Below are positions 45,754 through 56,232 of a stretch of DNA of 64,000 nt, piece after piece (the stretch's first letter is position 1; every line of letters starts with the position of its first letter). Both the position numbers and the translations under genes were made by a program. This DNA comes from Prochlorococcus sp. AG-347-K18 (GTDB lineage Bacteria; Cyanobacteriota; Cyanobacteriia; PCC-6307; Cyanobiaceae). The DNA lies in assembly GCA_003281365.1 (NCBI GenBank), contig QCCF01000001.1:186001-250000 (forward strand), read 5' to 3'. Below the pieces are notes generated by a model. It did no database searches. It saw nothing but the letters and a program-made list of their open reading frames with translations, and was not told the DNA's origin.

Positions 45754-47152
45754 GATTTTTAGTGACAAATATTTGTTTTACTATAGATTCAAATTTTAAT
45801 TTAATTTCATCTATTTCTTTCTCTAAAACGGAGCCTGAGACTATACCAGAACCGGCAGTAAATTCAATATTTTCTTCAATATACCTAGCTCCTCTTATTG
45901 CTAAAAGAAATGAAGCATTTCCTGATGAATCAACCCAACCCATTGGAGAAGCATAATTTCCTCTAGGAAAAGACTCAAGAGTGTTTATCCAATCCAATGC
46001 TGCATTTTTTGGGTATCCACAAACAGCCGGAGATGGATGTAAGTTTTTAAGCAATTCAAAAGGACATATATTTTCAACTTTAGAGAAAATTAGTGTTTGC
46101 AAATGAGAAATATCTCCAAATGAATTTACCTTAATATCACTTTTCTTAAAGTTTTTTATTTTTGAAACTTCTAAACATTTAATCAAATATTGTGTTACGT
46201 AATTATGTTCCTTTAAGTCTTTTTTACTTTTTAGGAGTTTCACAAAATCTGAATTATTAGAGATAGTTCCAGCAAGAGCCTCCAAAGTTAAATTAGGTTT
46301 AGTAAAAGAAAATAATTTTTCTGGAGATGCTCCAAACAAAATATCCTTACTATTTCTTTTCCAAACGTATCTGCACGTATTTGGATGATTCTTTTTTAAT
46401 CTTTTTAAAATTTCTACTAAATCTAATTTATTTTTAAATTTTATTCTAATCCTATTCGCTAAAACTATCTTTTCGAGAATACCTTTTTCTACTAATTGAA
46501 TTCCTCTATTTACTACTTTTTTCAAACTTGTATTAGAAGTTTCCAAGGAGTACAAGAAATCATCAACAATAGGTAAATCAAAACTAGTTTGTAAGCCAGA
46601 TGATTTTATTAATTCTGAGCGAGAATTAATAACTTGATTTCTAATTGTCCATATTTCTTCAATTAATGTTCTTAATGATGATTTGCCTTCAACATGACCA
46701 TTGATTCTTAACCAGCAATTCTTATTACTTTTAATAATTAATATTTTTGGTAAGATAGCTTCCAAACTAGGGACATCAGAAGATAAATTATTAAATTTTT
46801 CAGAAAAAGAAAATAAATAAATTATTTTTGAAAGTGCATAATTATGAGATTCATTAGTTAAGTTAATTAAATTTTTAAAATTCTCAGAATTAAACTCTTT
46901 TGCCACCTCAAATCTTTTTGGACCATCCAAAGTAACATATTTACATTTCTCAAAAGCAATATATGAAATACCATTAGATTCCTCCCAAAATGCAGAAAAC
47001 GGATATTTATTTATAAACAATTCATATACTTGCAATAAATCAATACAAGGAATCTCAACGCAAATACTTACTAATCCAGAATTCTCCACTTTTTTATCGA
47101 AAGAGGAAAATACATCTTTTAAAAAATCTGTTAAATTTAAATCATTTTTCAT
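45746..47152 (-). CDS. menF: Isochorismate synthase (MenF-like)
   Basis: Chorismate-utilising enzyme of 468 residues, converting chorismate to isochorismate, the first step to phylloquinone. Conserved blocks are [70 protein letters not shown] and [18 protein letters not shown]. Its neighbours menA, menC and menE on the opposite strand make menF the right choice within this family. Divergent from menA with a 101-base gap that should hold both promoters. Confidence 0.93.
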   Translation of the reverse strand: MKNDLNLTDFLKDVFSSFDKKVENSGLVSICVEIPCIDLLQVYELFINKYPFSAFWEESNGISYIAFEKCKYVTLDGPKRFEVAKEFNSENFKNLINLTNESHNYALSKIIYLFSFSEKFNNLSSDVPSLEAILPKILIIKSNKNCWLRINGHVEGKSSLRTLIEEIWTIRNQVINSRSELIKSSGLQTSFDLPIVDDFLYSLETSNTSLKKVVNRGIQLVEKGILEKIVLANRIRIKFKNKLDLVEILKRLKKNHPNTCRYVWKRNSKDILFGASPEKLFSFTKPNLTLEALAGTISNNSDFVKLLKSKKDLKEHNYVTQYLIKCLEVSKIKNFKKSDIKVNSFGDISHLQTLIFSKVENICPFELLKNLHPSPAVCGYPKNAALDWINTLESFPRGNYASPMGWVDSSGNASFLLAIRGARYIEENIEFTAGSGIVSGSVLEKEIDEIKLKFESIVKQIFVTKNPK

Positions 47153-47253
47153 TACTTATTGAAAATAACTAAAAATCATGCAATAAAGTAAAAAATGTAA
47201 CTCAATTTATAAACTACATTTAAAAATGATCGAATTTTGTGAGTTAAATAAAA

Positions 47254-48171
47254 ATGGACGAATATAAAAAAAAATTATGGAAACAAGCTATAAAATGGCC
47301 TCTTTATTCTGTTGCCATACTTCCGGTTTTAATTACAGGGGCTTATATACTCAATCAATATGAAAAGGTAAAAATTTATAATTTGATTGCATTTACTTTA
47401 GCTGCAATTTTAATATTACTTTGGGAAAACCTAACTAATGATTTATTCGATGCTGAAACAGGAATCGATGAATTTAAATTCCATTCAATTGTAAATCTTG
47501 TAAAAAATAAAAAAATTATTTCATTTATTGCATATACATCTTTAGTTATTGGTTTATTAATAATTTCAATTATTTCAGTATCAACAAGTATAAACATTTT
47601 GATTTTGGTGGCATCTTGCTGCTTCTTAGGATATTTATATCAAGGACCTCCTTTTAGATTTGGCTATCAAGGTTTAGGAGAACCATTATGCTGGCTTGCA
47701 TTTGGACCTTTTGCCTACTCTGCAGTATTAATTGCGTTAAATCCTTCGAATATTTACTTAGAAGATATTCCCTGGAAAGTTTCTTTATTACTTGGTTCAG
47801 GACCTTCATTAGCAACAACTCTTGTATTATTTTGTTCTCATTTTCATCAAATTTCTGAAGATAAAAAGCATGGGAAAAATTCACCTTTAGTTCGCCTAGG
47901 AGCAAAAAAAGGTTATCAATTTGTGCCTTGGATAATTTTTACAATTTATATTTTTCAACTTTTAACTATAATTACTGGATTTATTCCAGTGTTTTGTATC
48001 CTTTATTTGATTAGTTTTCCTCAAGCAATAAGACTTATAAATTTATTAAAATCTTCATATAAAAAACCTTCTGCAATAAAAAATTCCAAATTCGTTGCAA
48101 TAAAATTTCAAACTCTTAATGGAGTTGGCTTAATCACAGGCTTAATATTTAACTACTTGCTGAATAAATGA
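47254..48171 (+). CDS. menA: 1,4-dihydroxy-2-naphthoate phytyltransferase (MenA)
   Basis: Integral membrane prenyltransferase attaching phytyl to DHNA, leading to phylloquinone, the photosystem I electron carrier A1. The 305-residue protein has about eight hydrophobic helices. The Asp-rich site is NLTNDLFDAETGID near residue 60, and a second conserved region is CSHFHQISEDKKHGKNSPLV. PPFRFGYQGLGEP is typical of UbiA-family enzymes. Its stop overlaps the menC start in ATGA. Confidence 0.95.
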   Translation: MDEYKKKLWKQAIKWPLYSVAILPVLITGAYILNQYEKVKIYNLIAFTLAAILILLWENLTNDLFDAETGIDEFKFHSIVNLVKNKKIISFIAYTSLVIGLLIISIISVSTSINILILVASCCFLGYLYQGPPFRFGYQGLGEPLCWLAFGPFAYSAVLIALNPSNIYLEDIPWKVSLLLGSGPSLATTLVLFCSHFHQISEDKKHGKNSPLVRLGAKKGYQFVPWIIFTIYIFQLLTIITGFIPVFCILYLISFPQAIRLINLLKSSYKKPSAIKNSKFVAIKFQTLNGVGLITGLIFNYLLNK

Positions 48172-49133
48172 ATTTAATATTTAAAAAAAAATCTTATAGC
48201 TTTAAGTTATCCACAAAAGTAGAAAATTCTAAAACCAGTCATCTTACAAAACTGGGTTGGATAATTAAATTAATAAGTAATGATAAAAAAATTGGATTTG
48301 GAGAAGTTTCACCACTTCTAGAAGAAGACTTAAAAAAATGTGCAAAGCAACTAAATATGATCCCTGAGAATGTAGAAGTATTTAATTTATCTGAGCAAAT
48401 AAATATTTTTCACCCATGCATTCAATCTGCAATAAATTCTGCATTAGCTGAGATAAATGGAAAAATAATTTTTAAAGAAAACTATCCCTTTGATGATATT
48501 TATAAAACAGCCATACTTTTAAGTTCAGAAAATGTAATTTCAGAGCTAAATGAAATTAAAAAAACACAATCTAATATTGGAAGATCAGTAACCATAAAAT
48601 GGAAAGTAGCATTAAGAGATAATCAGGAGGAAGAAGCAAATTTAGAAGAAATTTTAAGCCAACTAGGCAATAATATTAAGTTAAGAATAGATGCTAATGG
48701 TTCTTGGGGTAGAAAGATAGCTAATAGATGGGCTGATATTTTGAAAGATAACAAAAATATAGATTGGTTAGAACAACCTCTCTGTGTTGACGATATTGAT
48801 GGACTGACAGCACTAAACAAAAAAATTCCAATAGCTTTGGACGAATCACTTTTGAAATTTCCAACTTTGATTGATGAGTGGAAGGGTTGGCAAATTCGAA
48901 GGCCATCTCAAGAAAAAAATCCAGTGAAGCTTTTAAGAGAATTAGAGAATAAAAAAGCTTTAATATCTATAAGTAGCTCATTTGAAACTGGAATAGGAAA
49001 GAGATGGCTTTATCATTTATCATCTCTGCAATTACAAGGGCCAACTCCAAAAGTTCCTGGTTTAGCAATTAATAAATTCCCTAAATCATTTCTATTTTTA
49101 AATGAAGCAAAAATAATATGGGATCAACTATGA
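48168..49133 (+). CDS. menC: o-Succinylbenzoate synthase (MenC)
   Basis: An enolase-superfamily dehydratase of 321 residues making o-succinylbenzoate. The catalytic Lys pair lies in VTIKWKVAL, metal ligands in LRIDANGSWG, WLEQPL and IALDESL, and the far-side motif is LISISSSFETGIG. It overlaps menA by four bases and menE by 16, so the three genes form one translationally coupled unit. Confidence 0.94.
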   Translation: MNLIFKKKSYSFKLSTKVENSKTSHLTKLGWIIKLISNDKKIGFGEVSPLLEEDLKKCAKQLNMIPENVEVFNLSEQINIFHPCIQSAINSALAEINGKIIFKENYPFDDIYKTAILLSSENVISELNEIKKTQSNIGRSVTIKWKVALRDNQEEEANLEEILSQLGNNIKLRIDANGSWGRKIANRWADILKDNKNIDWLEQPLCVDDIDGLTALNKKIPIALDESLLKFPTLIDEWKGWQIRRPSQEKNPVKLLRELENKKALISISSSFETGIGKRWLYHLSSLQLQGPTPKVPGLAINKFPKSFLFLNEAKIIWDQL

Positions 49134-50317
49134 AAAATAAAATTCATACTATTGAAGTTGAAAATAATGAAACTCAATCTGTAGAGAAAATTATTAAAAA
49201 AATTAGAGAGAATAAAATTATTTATGTAAAAAACAAATTTTATAAAGACGTAAATATATTAGATTCAATTAATAAAAATGGGCCAGCAATTGTTTTAAAT
49301 AGCAGTGGAAGTTCTGGAAAACCGAGACAATGTTTGCACCATTTAGATAATCTTAAATTATCTGCAGCTACATCAGGTAAATGGCTAATAGAGCAAGGAT
49401 TTGAATTGCAAAACTGCTTAATTTTTAATACTTTACCCCTAAACCATATAAGTGGATTAATGCCAATTTTTAGAAGTCAAACTTGGGGATGTGATTGCAT
49501 TAATATTTCTCCAAATTTAATAAAAAAAACTCGAGAACTTTTACTTTTTACAATTAAATATAAAAAAAGAAAAAAACACTTGATTACGTCATTAGTACCT
49601 ACTCAATTAGAAAGACTTTTAGCTCAAAAAGATGGTATTAGTTGGCTTAAAACTTTTGATCTAATTTGGGTAGGTGGCGCTTCAATTTCAGCCGAAACTG
49701 CAGAGCAATGTATACAAGAAAAAATAAAATTAGCTCCTTGTTACGGCGCAACTGAAACAGCGGCAATGGTTACGAGTTTAAAACCAAAAGAATTCTTAAT
49801 GGGTTTTGGAAATGTTGGAGAAATACTACCTGATACGAAAATAAGAATTAACCCACAAGGATTAATCGAGATAAAATCAGCCAGAATCGGAATCGAAATA
49901 ATAGACTCTTCAAAAACTGAAAATTTCAAAAATAAAAATGGGTGGTGGCAAACTGGTGATTTAGGTAAAATTAATCAAATCAATAATTCTTTATATCTAG
50001 AATTTCTTGGAAGAAATGATAATGCTTTTAATTCAGGAGGAGAAATTATTTTTCCAGACATAATTGAATCTCGATTAAATAATTTCATTATGAAAGAAAA
50101 TATCCCAATTAATAAATTCAATATTTCAAAAGTATCCGACAAATTATGGGGAAATAAAATTCAAATCATTATTGAATTTAGAGAGCTTACAAATCATATA
50201 GATATTGAAAATTCATTAGATTTATTAAAAGAATTTTCTCAAAGTTGGCCTAAACATGAAAAACCTGAAAAGTGGATTATTAAAAACATAAATACCATTA
50301 CAGAAAAAATAAACTAA
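49118..50317 (+). CDS. menE: o-Succinylbenzoate-CoA ligase (MenE)
   Basis: An ANL-superfamily adenylating enzyme of 399 residues that activates o-succinylbenzoate with CoA. Motifs are the P-loop LNSSGSSGKPRQCLHH, FNTLPLNHISGLMP, APCYGATETAAMVTSL, WWQTGDLGKI and FLGRNDNAFNSGGEIIFP. It is short for the family, and the C-terminal domain is compact and Lys-rich. It overlaps menC and ends 18 bases from the convergent thioesterase gene. Confidence 0.93.
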   Translation: MGSTMKNKIHTIEVENNETQSVEKIIKKIRENKIIYVKNKFYKDVNILDSINKNGPAIVLNSSGSSGKPRQCLHHLDNLKLSAATSGKWLIEQGFELQNCLIFNTLPLNHISGLMPIFRSQTWGCDCINISPNLIKKTRELLLFTIKYKKRKKHLITSLVPTQLERLLAQKDGISWLKTFDLIWVGGASISAETAEQCIQEKIKLAPCYGATETAAMVTSLKPKEFLMGFGNVGEILPDTKIRINPQGLIEIKSARIGIEIIDSSKTENFKNKNGWWQTGDLGKINQINNSLYLEFLGRNDNAFNSGGEIIFPDIIESRLNNFIMKENIPINKFNISKVSDKLWGNKIQIIIEFRELTNHIDIENSLDLLKEFSQSWPKHEKPEKWIIKNINTITEKIN

Positions 50318-50335
50318 AAATTTTAAAAATAATAA

Positions 50336-50788
<453 letters not shown>

Positions 50789-50797
50789 TTAAAGAAC

Positions 50798-51985
50798 TTA
50801 TCTATCAACAGATCCCATAATGACATCTATTGAGCCAAGGATTGCCATAATATCAGCAATTTTGGCGCCTTTAAGAATATGAGGCAATATTTGCAAATTA
50901 TTTAAATCAGCTGCTCTGATTTTAAATCTCCATGGAGTAACTTCATTATTTCCTTGAATAAATACACCAATCTCCCCTTTACCGGACTCTAATCTTGTAT
51001 ACAATTCTCCGTTAGGAATTTTAAAAGTTGGAGCAACCTTCTTAGCTACATATTGATAATCAATCCCAAATATTTCACTTTTCTTATCTTCGGTGGCCAT
51101 TCTTTGAGCTTCTAAATTTTCTGTTGGACCTCCTGGAATCATTTCGCAGGCTTGGCGAATAATGCTTAGTGATTGTCTCATCTCTTCAACTCTTACTCGA
51201 TATCTCGCATAACAATCTCCTTCTTTTTCTGAAGCAATCTGCCAATCAAAATCGTTATAACATTCGTAACTATCCACTTTCCTTAAATCCCATGAAACTC
51301 CAGAAGCTCTAAGCATTGGACCAGACAAAGACCAATTAATTGCCTGATCTCTTTGTATTGTTCCGAGACCTTCAATTCTTTTTCTAAAAATTGGATTGTT
51401 TGTGATTAATTTTTCGTATTCATCTATCTTAGGACCGAACCAATCGCAAAAGTCTTTACACTTTTCTATCCATCCGTATGGGAGATCACACGCAACACCT
51501 CCAATCCTAAAGAAATTATTATTTATTAGTCTTTGTCCAGTAGCAGCTTCCCAAAGATCATAAATCATTTCTCTTTCTCTAAAAATATAGAAGAATGGGG
51601 TTTGAGCTCCTACGTCTGCTAAAAAGGGTCCAAGCCATAAAAGATGATTAGCAATACGATTAAGTTCCAGCATAAGAACTCTGATGTAACTGGCTCTTTT
51701 AGGAACTGGAATATTAGCTAATCTTTCAGGAGCATTTACAACAATAGCTTCATAAAACATTCCTGCTGCATAATCCATTCTGCTTACATAAGGGACATAC
51801 ATTACATTTGTTCTATTTTCAGCTATCTTTTCCATTCCTCTATGTAAATATCCAATTACAGGCTCACAATCAATGACATTCTCACCATCGAGAGTTACAA
51901 CTAACCTTAGAACCCCATGCATTGAGGGATGATGAGGGCCAAAATTGACCACCATTGGTTCTGTTCTCGTCTCTAGCTGCGCCAT
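50798..51985 (-). CDS. ndhH: NAD(P)H-quinone oxidoreductase subunit H (NdhH)
   Basis: The 49-kDa-type subunit of the photosynthetic NDH-1 complex, working in cyclic electron flow and respiration at the thylakoid. The 395-residue protein begins with [19 protein letters not shown], shows [47 protein letters not shown], and ends with [19 protein letters not shown]. Length is standard. It is divergent from rsmH with 38 bases between starts. Confidence 0.98.
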   Translation of the reverse strand: MAQLETRTEPMVVNFGPHHPSMHGVLRLVVTLDGENVIDCEPVIGYLHRGMEKIAENRTNVMYVPYVSRMDYAAGMFYEAIVVNAPERLANIPVPKRASYIRVLMLELNRIANHLLWLGPFLADVGAQTPFFYIFREREMIYDLWEAATGQRLINNNFFRIGGVACDLPYGWIEKCKDFCDWFGPKIDEYEKLITNNPIFRKRIEGLGTIQRDQAINWSLSGPMLRASGVSWDLRKVDSYECYNDFDWQIASEKEGDCYARYRVRVEEMRQSLSIIRQACEMIPGGPTENLEAQRMATEDKKSEIFGIDYQYVAKKVAPTFKIPNGELYTRLESGKGEIGVFIQGNNEVTPWRFKIRAADLNNLQILPHILKGAKIADIMAILGSIDVIMGSVDR

Positions 51986-52023
51986 TCGAAATTTAACTTC
52001 TAAATAAATCTTAGTCGAAAGTT

Positions 52024-52926
52024 ATGCAAACTGACCTATCTGATTCATCTTTTTTCAATCATAAATCAGTTATGACAGATGAGATTATGGCCTCATTAAG
52101 GCATTACCCATTAATAGATAACAACCAACTTAAAGGAATAGACGCAACTTTAGGCGGAGGCGGACACTCTTATTATTTATTGAGAAAATATTCGGATTTA
52201 AATATAATTGGACTTGATCAAGATCCATTCGCAAGAAAATCAGCATCAAAAAAACTTGATGAATTTAAAAATAGGGTTGATATAAGGGCTTCAAATTTTG
52301 CAGATTTTGTACCAAAAGAAAAAGTTTCTTTTGTAATTGCAGACCTAGGAGTAAATAGTAACCAAATTGATAACCCAAAACGAGGATTTAGTTTCCAAAA
52401 AGATGGTCCACTTGATATGCGCATGAATCCTTTTCTTGAGGTTGATGCTGAGAAATTAATTGAGAATTTAAGTGAAAAAGATCTAGCTAACCTAATTTTT
52501 AAATATGGAGATGAGAGATTATCAAGAAAGATTGCTAGGAAAATAAAAATGGATTTGAAGGAGAATGGGAAATATTCTGGGACAAAAGAGTTAGCTTACT
52601 CTATTGCCGGCTGCTTCCCACCAAAACAAAGATATAAGAAAATACACCCAGCAACAAGAACATTTCAAGCACTAAGAATTGCTGTAAATAAAGAAATTGA
52701 AGTATTAGAAAAATTTTTGAAAGTTGTCCCTGAATGGCTTCTGCCGGGCGGAATTATTTCTATTATCAGTTTCCATTCTTTGGAGGATAGGCTAGTTAAA
52801 AGTTCTTTTAAGAATGATCAAAGACTAAAAAACCTGACAAAAAAGCCAATAACTCCCTCTGAACAGGAAGTCGAACTAAATAAAAGGGCTAGAAGCGGAA
52901 AATTAAGAATTGCTCAATTATCTTAA
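52024..52926 (+). CDS. rsmH: 16S rRNA (cytosine-N4) methyltransferase RsmH (MraW)
   Basis: RsmH methylates C1402 of 16S rRNA. The 300-residue protein shows the opening FNHKSVMTDEIMASL, the SAM-binding GIDATLGGGGHSYYLL, IIGLDQDPFA, VIADLGVNSNQID, GPLDMRMNPFLEV, and the late block LLPGGIISIISFHSLEDRLVK. Unlike many bacteria it is not in a cell-wall cluster here. Confidence 0.97.
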   Translation: MQTDLSDSSFFNHKSVMTDEIMASLRHYPLIDNNQLKGIDATLGGGGHSYYLLRKYSDLNIIGLDQDPFARKSASKKLDEFKNRVDIRASNFADFVPKEKVSFVIADLGVNSNQIDNPKRGFSFQKDGPLDMRMNPFLEVDAEKLIENLSEKDLANLIFKYGDERLSRKIARKIKMDLKENGKYSGTKELAYSIAGCFPPKQRYKKIHPATRTFQALRIAVNKEIEVLEKFLKVVPEWLLPGGIISIISFHSLEDRLVKSSFKNDQRLKNLTKKPITPSEQEVELNKRARSGKLRIAQLS

Positions 52927-52958
52927 GTAGTTGATTCATTTTAAAGAGCAAATAGTTT

Positions 52959-54104
52959 CTAACGTAATGATTTGATCGTATTTGTAAGAATATGAATTGC
53001 TTGATCTATATCTTTTGAATTAGTGCTTAATCCAATACTTAACCTTATCGAAGATTCTGCTTCTTTAAAAGATCTACCTAAGGCGAGTAAAACATGAGAT
53101 GGTTCACCATTACTACATGCCGATCCACTAGAACAAATTATTTTAGATTTTAAAAGTTTATGAAACTTTGTTCCATTTAAATCCAATACAGTCAGGTTTA
53201 AATTATGAGGTAATCTTTGTTTAATCGAGCCATTAATTAATAAACCAGAATTATTTTCGAACAAACCATTTAAAAGGGTATTTCTATAAAAAAGTAATTT
53301 CTCAGCGTTATTTTTTTGATTTAAAACAGCCATCTCTATTGCTTTAGCGAAGCCAACTACTAAAGGGAGAGGTAAGGTACCAGATCTGAGACCATATTCC
53401 TGCCCTCCTCCAACAATTAAAGGCTCAAGAGTAATATCTTGATCAATCAAAAGGAGTCCTATCCCTTTGGGGCCATAAATTTTATGAGAACTCATTGTCA
53501 CCATATTTACATCTGATAGAAGATTATCTAACTCGACATAACCTAAACATTGCGCAAAATCTGAGTGAAAAGTTATTCCTCTTAATTTACATATCTTTGA
53601 AATATTCTCTATAGGCTGAATAACTCCTATTTCATTATTTGCCATCATGACACTAACCATAAATGTATCTTCTCTAATATTTTTTTTGAACTGTTCTTCT
53701 GAAATTATGCCATCTCTTTCCGGAATAATTTCTGTAACCATAAATCCCTCTTTTTTTAGTTGGTTTAGGGGCTCCAGTACTGCTTTATGCTCCGTCTTTA
53801 ACGTAATAATATGTCCATAATTCCCTGTTTTTTTGTGGTAATTTCTTGCAAAACCTAATAAAGCTAGATTATTAGATTCTGTTGCCCCACTGGTAAAAAT
53901 AACTTTTTTATTATGAAGAAATAAAGTTTGTTCTATGCTTTCTCTTGAGGCTTCCAATATAGCGCTAGCATTGATACTCGCCAAATTAGATTTGCTTGAA
54001 GGATTAGAAAATATCTCACTCCAAAAAGGTTTCATTGAATCAACAACATCTTTAGAGCAAGGAGTTGAAGATTGATAGTCTAGTAGTATAGGAGTTGATA
54101 GCAT
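52959..54104 (-). CDS. Cysteine desulfurase (NifS/IscS-like)
   Basis: A PLP-dependent enzyme of 381 residues that takes sulfur from cysteine for Fe-S clusters and thiolated tRNA. The start ILLDYQSSTPCSKDVVDSM is typical of the NifS group, FTSGATESNNLALLG is the phosphate-binding region, the PLP Lys is in TMSSHKIYGPKGIGLL, and the catalytic Cys loop is ICSSGSACSNGEPSHVLLALG. Length and the intact Cys loop place it in the IscS/NifS class rather than SufS. Confidence 0.95.
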   Translation of the reverse strand: MLSTPILLDYQSSTPCSKDVVDSMKPFWSEIFSNPSSKSNLASINASAILEASRESIEQTLFLHNKKVIFTSGATESNNLALLGFARNYHKKTGNYGHIITLKTEHKAVLEPLNQLKKEGFMVTEIIPERDGIISEEQFKKNIREDTFMVSVMMANNEIGVIQPIENISKICKLRGITFHSDFAQCLGYVELDNLLSDVNMVTMSSHKIYGPKGIGLLLIDQDITLEPLIVGGGQEYGLRSGTLPLPLVVGFAKAIEMAVLNQKNNAEKLLFYRNTLLNGLFENNSGLLINGSIKQRLPHNLNLTVLDLNGTKFHKLLKSKIICSSGSACSNGEPSHVLLALGRSFKEAESSIRLSIGLSTNSKDIDQAIHILTNTIKSLR

Positions 54105-54162
54105 TGTATTTAGTATATAAAATTCTCATTATTACTAGAAAATCAAATTCAAGAATTTAAAA

Positions 54163-54891
54163 ATGAATGAAATTAATCAAATAAATAACGAACCAGTAAG
54201 AAAATCAAAAATTTTATTAGTTGATGATGAGCCTGGCTTAAGAACAGCTGTTAAAACATTTCTAGAAGATGAAGGCTTTGAAATATTTATTGCAGTTGAT
54301 GGCGAGGATGGTTGGGAAAAAGCTCAAACAATTTTTCCCGATTTGATAATTAGCGATATTATGATGCCCCGAGCTAACGGTTATGCTTTATTAGAAAAAA
54401 TTAGAGAGGATGAAAAATTAGGAGGAACTCCGGTTATTTTTCTAACTGCAAAAGGAATGACCCTAGACAGAACAGAAGGTTATCTTGCAGGAGTTGATGA
54501 TTATATTTCCAAACCTTTCGACCCAGATGAATTAGCTGCAAGAGTTAAAAATGTAATCAATAGACAAGAACGTTTACTAAAAGAAGCAGCAAGATTTGCA
54601 GATATTGATGTTAGCAAAATGGCGAAGCAAATTACTGAAATAAAATCTATGCTTACAGACCAAAATCCGAATAATTCAGAAAGTAAGATAAGTCTTCCTA
54701 GTTTCACTCCAAGAGAAGCAAGTGTACTTCAATTGGTAGCAGAGGGACTGATGAATAAGGAAATTGCAAGACAGCTTGAAACATCCATAAGAAATGTTGA
54801 AAAATATGTAAGCAGACTTTTTATCAAGACAGGTACATCTAGCCGAACCGAGTTAGTCCGATTTGCACTTGAAAATCATTTAGTAAAATAG
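54163..54891 (+). CDS. Two-component response regulator, LuxR/NarL type
   Basis: A 242-residue response regulator. The receiver domain has acidic pair D21-D22, phospho-acceptor D65 in LIISDIMMPRANG, T95, and K117 in YISKPFDPDE. A linker of about 40 residues leads to a LuxR-type HTH at about 177-240 (FTPREASVLQLVAEGLMNKE, then NVEKYVSRLFIKTGTSSR). It is one of the few regulators in a Prochlorococcus genome and resembles the Ycf29-type regulators of cyanobacteria and red algal plastids. No histidine kinase is adjacent. Its target is unknown. Confidence 0.92.
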   Translation: MNEINQINNEPVRKSKILLVDDEPGLRTAVKTFLEDEGFEIFIAVDGEDGWEKAQTIFPDLIISDIMMPRANGYALLEKIREDEKLGGTPVIFLTAKGMTLDRTEGYLAGVDDYISKPFDPDELAARVKNVINRQERLLKEAARFADIDVSKMAKQITEIKSMLTDQNPNNSESKISLPSFTPREASVLQLVAEGLMNKEIARQLETSIRNVEKYVSRLFIKTGTSSRTELVRFALENHLVK

Positions 54892-54892
54892 A

Positions 54893-55594
54893 TTATTTAA
54901 TTTTGTCGAATTCAATTAGTTTTGAAAAATAAAAAGGAGCTTGATTTAATTTTTTTTGAACCACATTAAATCCTTTTTCTTTAGCTGCATTAATAATTCC
55001 CTTCTCTTTCAATGTATAGGCTCTTGTAGTTTTACTTGGACCAGGAAATAATTTCCCAATATTTTTCAAAACCGCAAGAAGAGGAGTATAGGGAGCAAAG
55101 CTTACGATAAGTTTTTCTTTGCTTAAGTCACATAGATGTTGAACCATTTCCTCTGCAACTGGTTGAGGATAATGAATAAACACATCCAAACAAACTACAA
55201 CATCAAATGACCCTTTTAATTTTTCCAAATCACAAACTTCATATTTAATCTTACCTTGATTCAAGCCAAATTCATTAATGCGTTTCTTTGTTTCTTTAAT
55301 CATTTCAGAAGAAATATCGCTTACCTGTAATTCTTTTATACCTAGTCTAAGGAGTGGTATTGATAGACTTCCTACACCACATCCTGCATCACAATAACTT
55401 TTTTTCGTTAGTTCAGGATAATTTTTGATATAAGAGACTACATCATCTACAGTTTTTTGATGTCCTTTCCTAATATTTTTCTGAACTGTATTAATTTCAT
55501 CAGATTTACTATAAATTTTATTCCATCTTTCAAAGCCGGTACCATTAAAATATTCCCGAACTTCACTTTTTTCGATAATCTTATTTGACGTCAT
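54893..55594 (-). CDS. chlM: Mg-protoporphyrin IX methyltransferase
   Basis: ChlM methylates Mg-protoporphyrin IX from SAM in chlorophyll synthesis. The 233-residue protein shows VREYFNGTGFERWNKIYS, typical of this family, the SAM motif YCDAGCGVGSLSIPLL, VCLDVFIHYPQ, and KEKLIVSFAPYTPLLAVLKNIG split over two strands, with the C-terminal REYT-like segment SKTTRAYTLKEKGI. It ends one base from the convergent response-regulator gene and is divergent from purE. Confidence 0.95.
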   Translation of the reverse strand: MTSNKIIEKSEVREYFNGTGFERWNKIYSKSDEINTVQKNIRKGHQKTVDDVVSYIKNYPELTKKSYCDAGCGVGSLSIPLLRLGIKELQVSDISSEMIKETKKRINEFGLNQGKIKYEVCDLEKLKGSFDVVVCLDVFIHYPQPVAEEMVQHLCDLSKEKLIVSFAPYTPLLAVLKNIGKLFPGPSKTTRAYTLKEKGIINAAKEKGFNVVQKKLNQAPFYFSKLIEFDKIK

Positions 55595-55683
55595 AATATT
55601 CTATGAAAATTTCTTCTTTTTATACTAACTAACTGGCGCCAAATTAATTGCACGCCATTATAGGAAAGAATTGATTTGTTATT

Positions 55684-56220
55684 TTGTCAGAATTGAATTC
55701 TAAAGATATTTATAAAATCGCTGTCATAATGGGTAGTGATTCAGATTTAAAAACATTGAAACCTGCTATTGACATTTTGAGAGAATTTGGAATAAAAACT
55801 GAAGTTTGTATACTTTCTGCCCATCGAACACCTATTGAAATGATGGAATATGCAAAAAATGCTGAATCAGAAAACATAAAAGTAATAATTGCGGGTGCTG
55901 GTGGCGCTGCTCATCTTCCAGGAATGCTGGCATCCATAACTTGCATTCCTGTAATTGGAGTACCAATAGAGAGTAAGACACTTAAGGGAATTGACTCTCT
56001 TTTATCAATTGTTCAAATGCCCTCTGGGATACCTGTAGCAACGGTTGCAATTAATGGAGGTCAGAATGCTGGATTATTGGCAATAGAGATGATTAGTTTA
56101 TTTGATGAATCTATAAAGAAAAATTTAAAAGAATTCAGAGAAAAACTTCATAAACAGGTAAGAACTAAAAATAATAAGTTATCAAATATTGGAGCTGATA
56201 ATTACCTTCAAAATAAATGA
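55684..56220 (+). CDS. purE: N5-carboxyaminoimidazole ribonucleotide mutase
   Basis: PurE moves the carboxyl group on N5-CAIR to give CAIR in purine synthesis. The 178-residue protein has the substrate loop IMGSDSDLKTLKPA, the catalytic His region ILSAHRTPIEMMEYA, and IIAGAGGAAHLPGMLA, followed by PVIGVPIES and QMPSGIPVATVAINGGQNA. Translation starts at TTG (55684). A divergent 89-base gap separates it from chlM. Confidence 0.97.
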   Translation: MSELNSKDIYKIAVIMGSDSDLKTLKPAIDILREFGIKTEVCILSAHRTPIEMMEYAKNAESENIKVIIAGAGGAAHLPGMLASITCIPVIGVPIESKTLKGIDSLLSIVQMPSGIPVATVAINGGQNAGLLAIEMISLFDESIKKNLKEFREKLHKQVRTKNNKLSNIGADNYLQNK

Positions 56221-56232
56221 ACTAATTTTTTA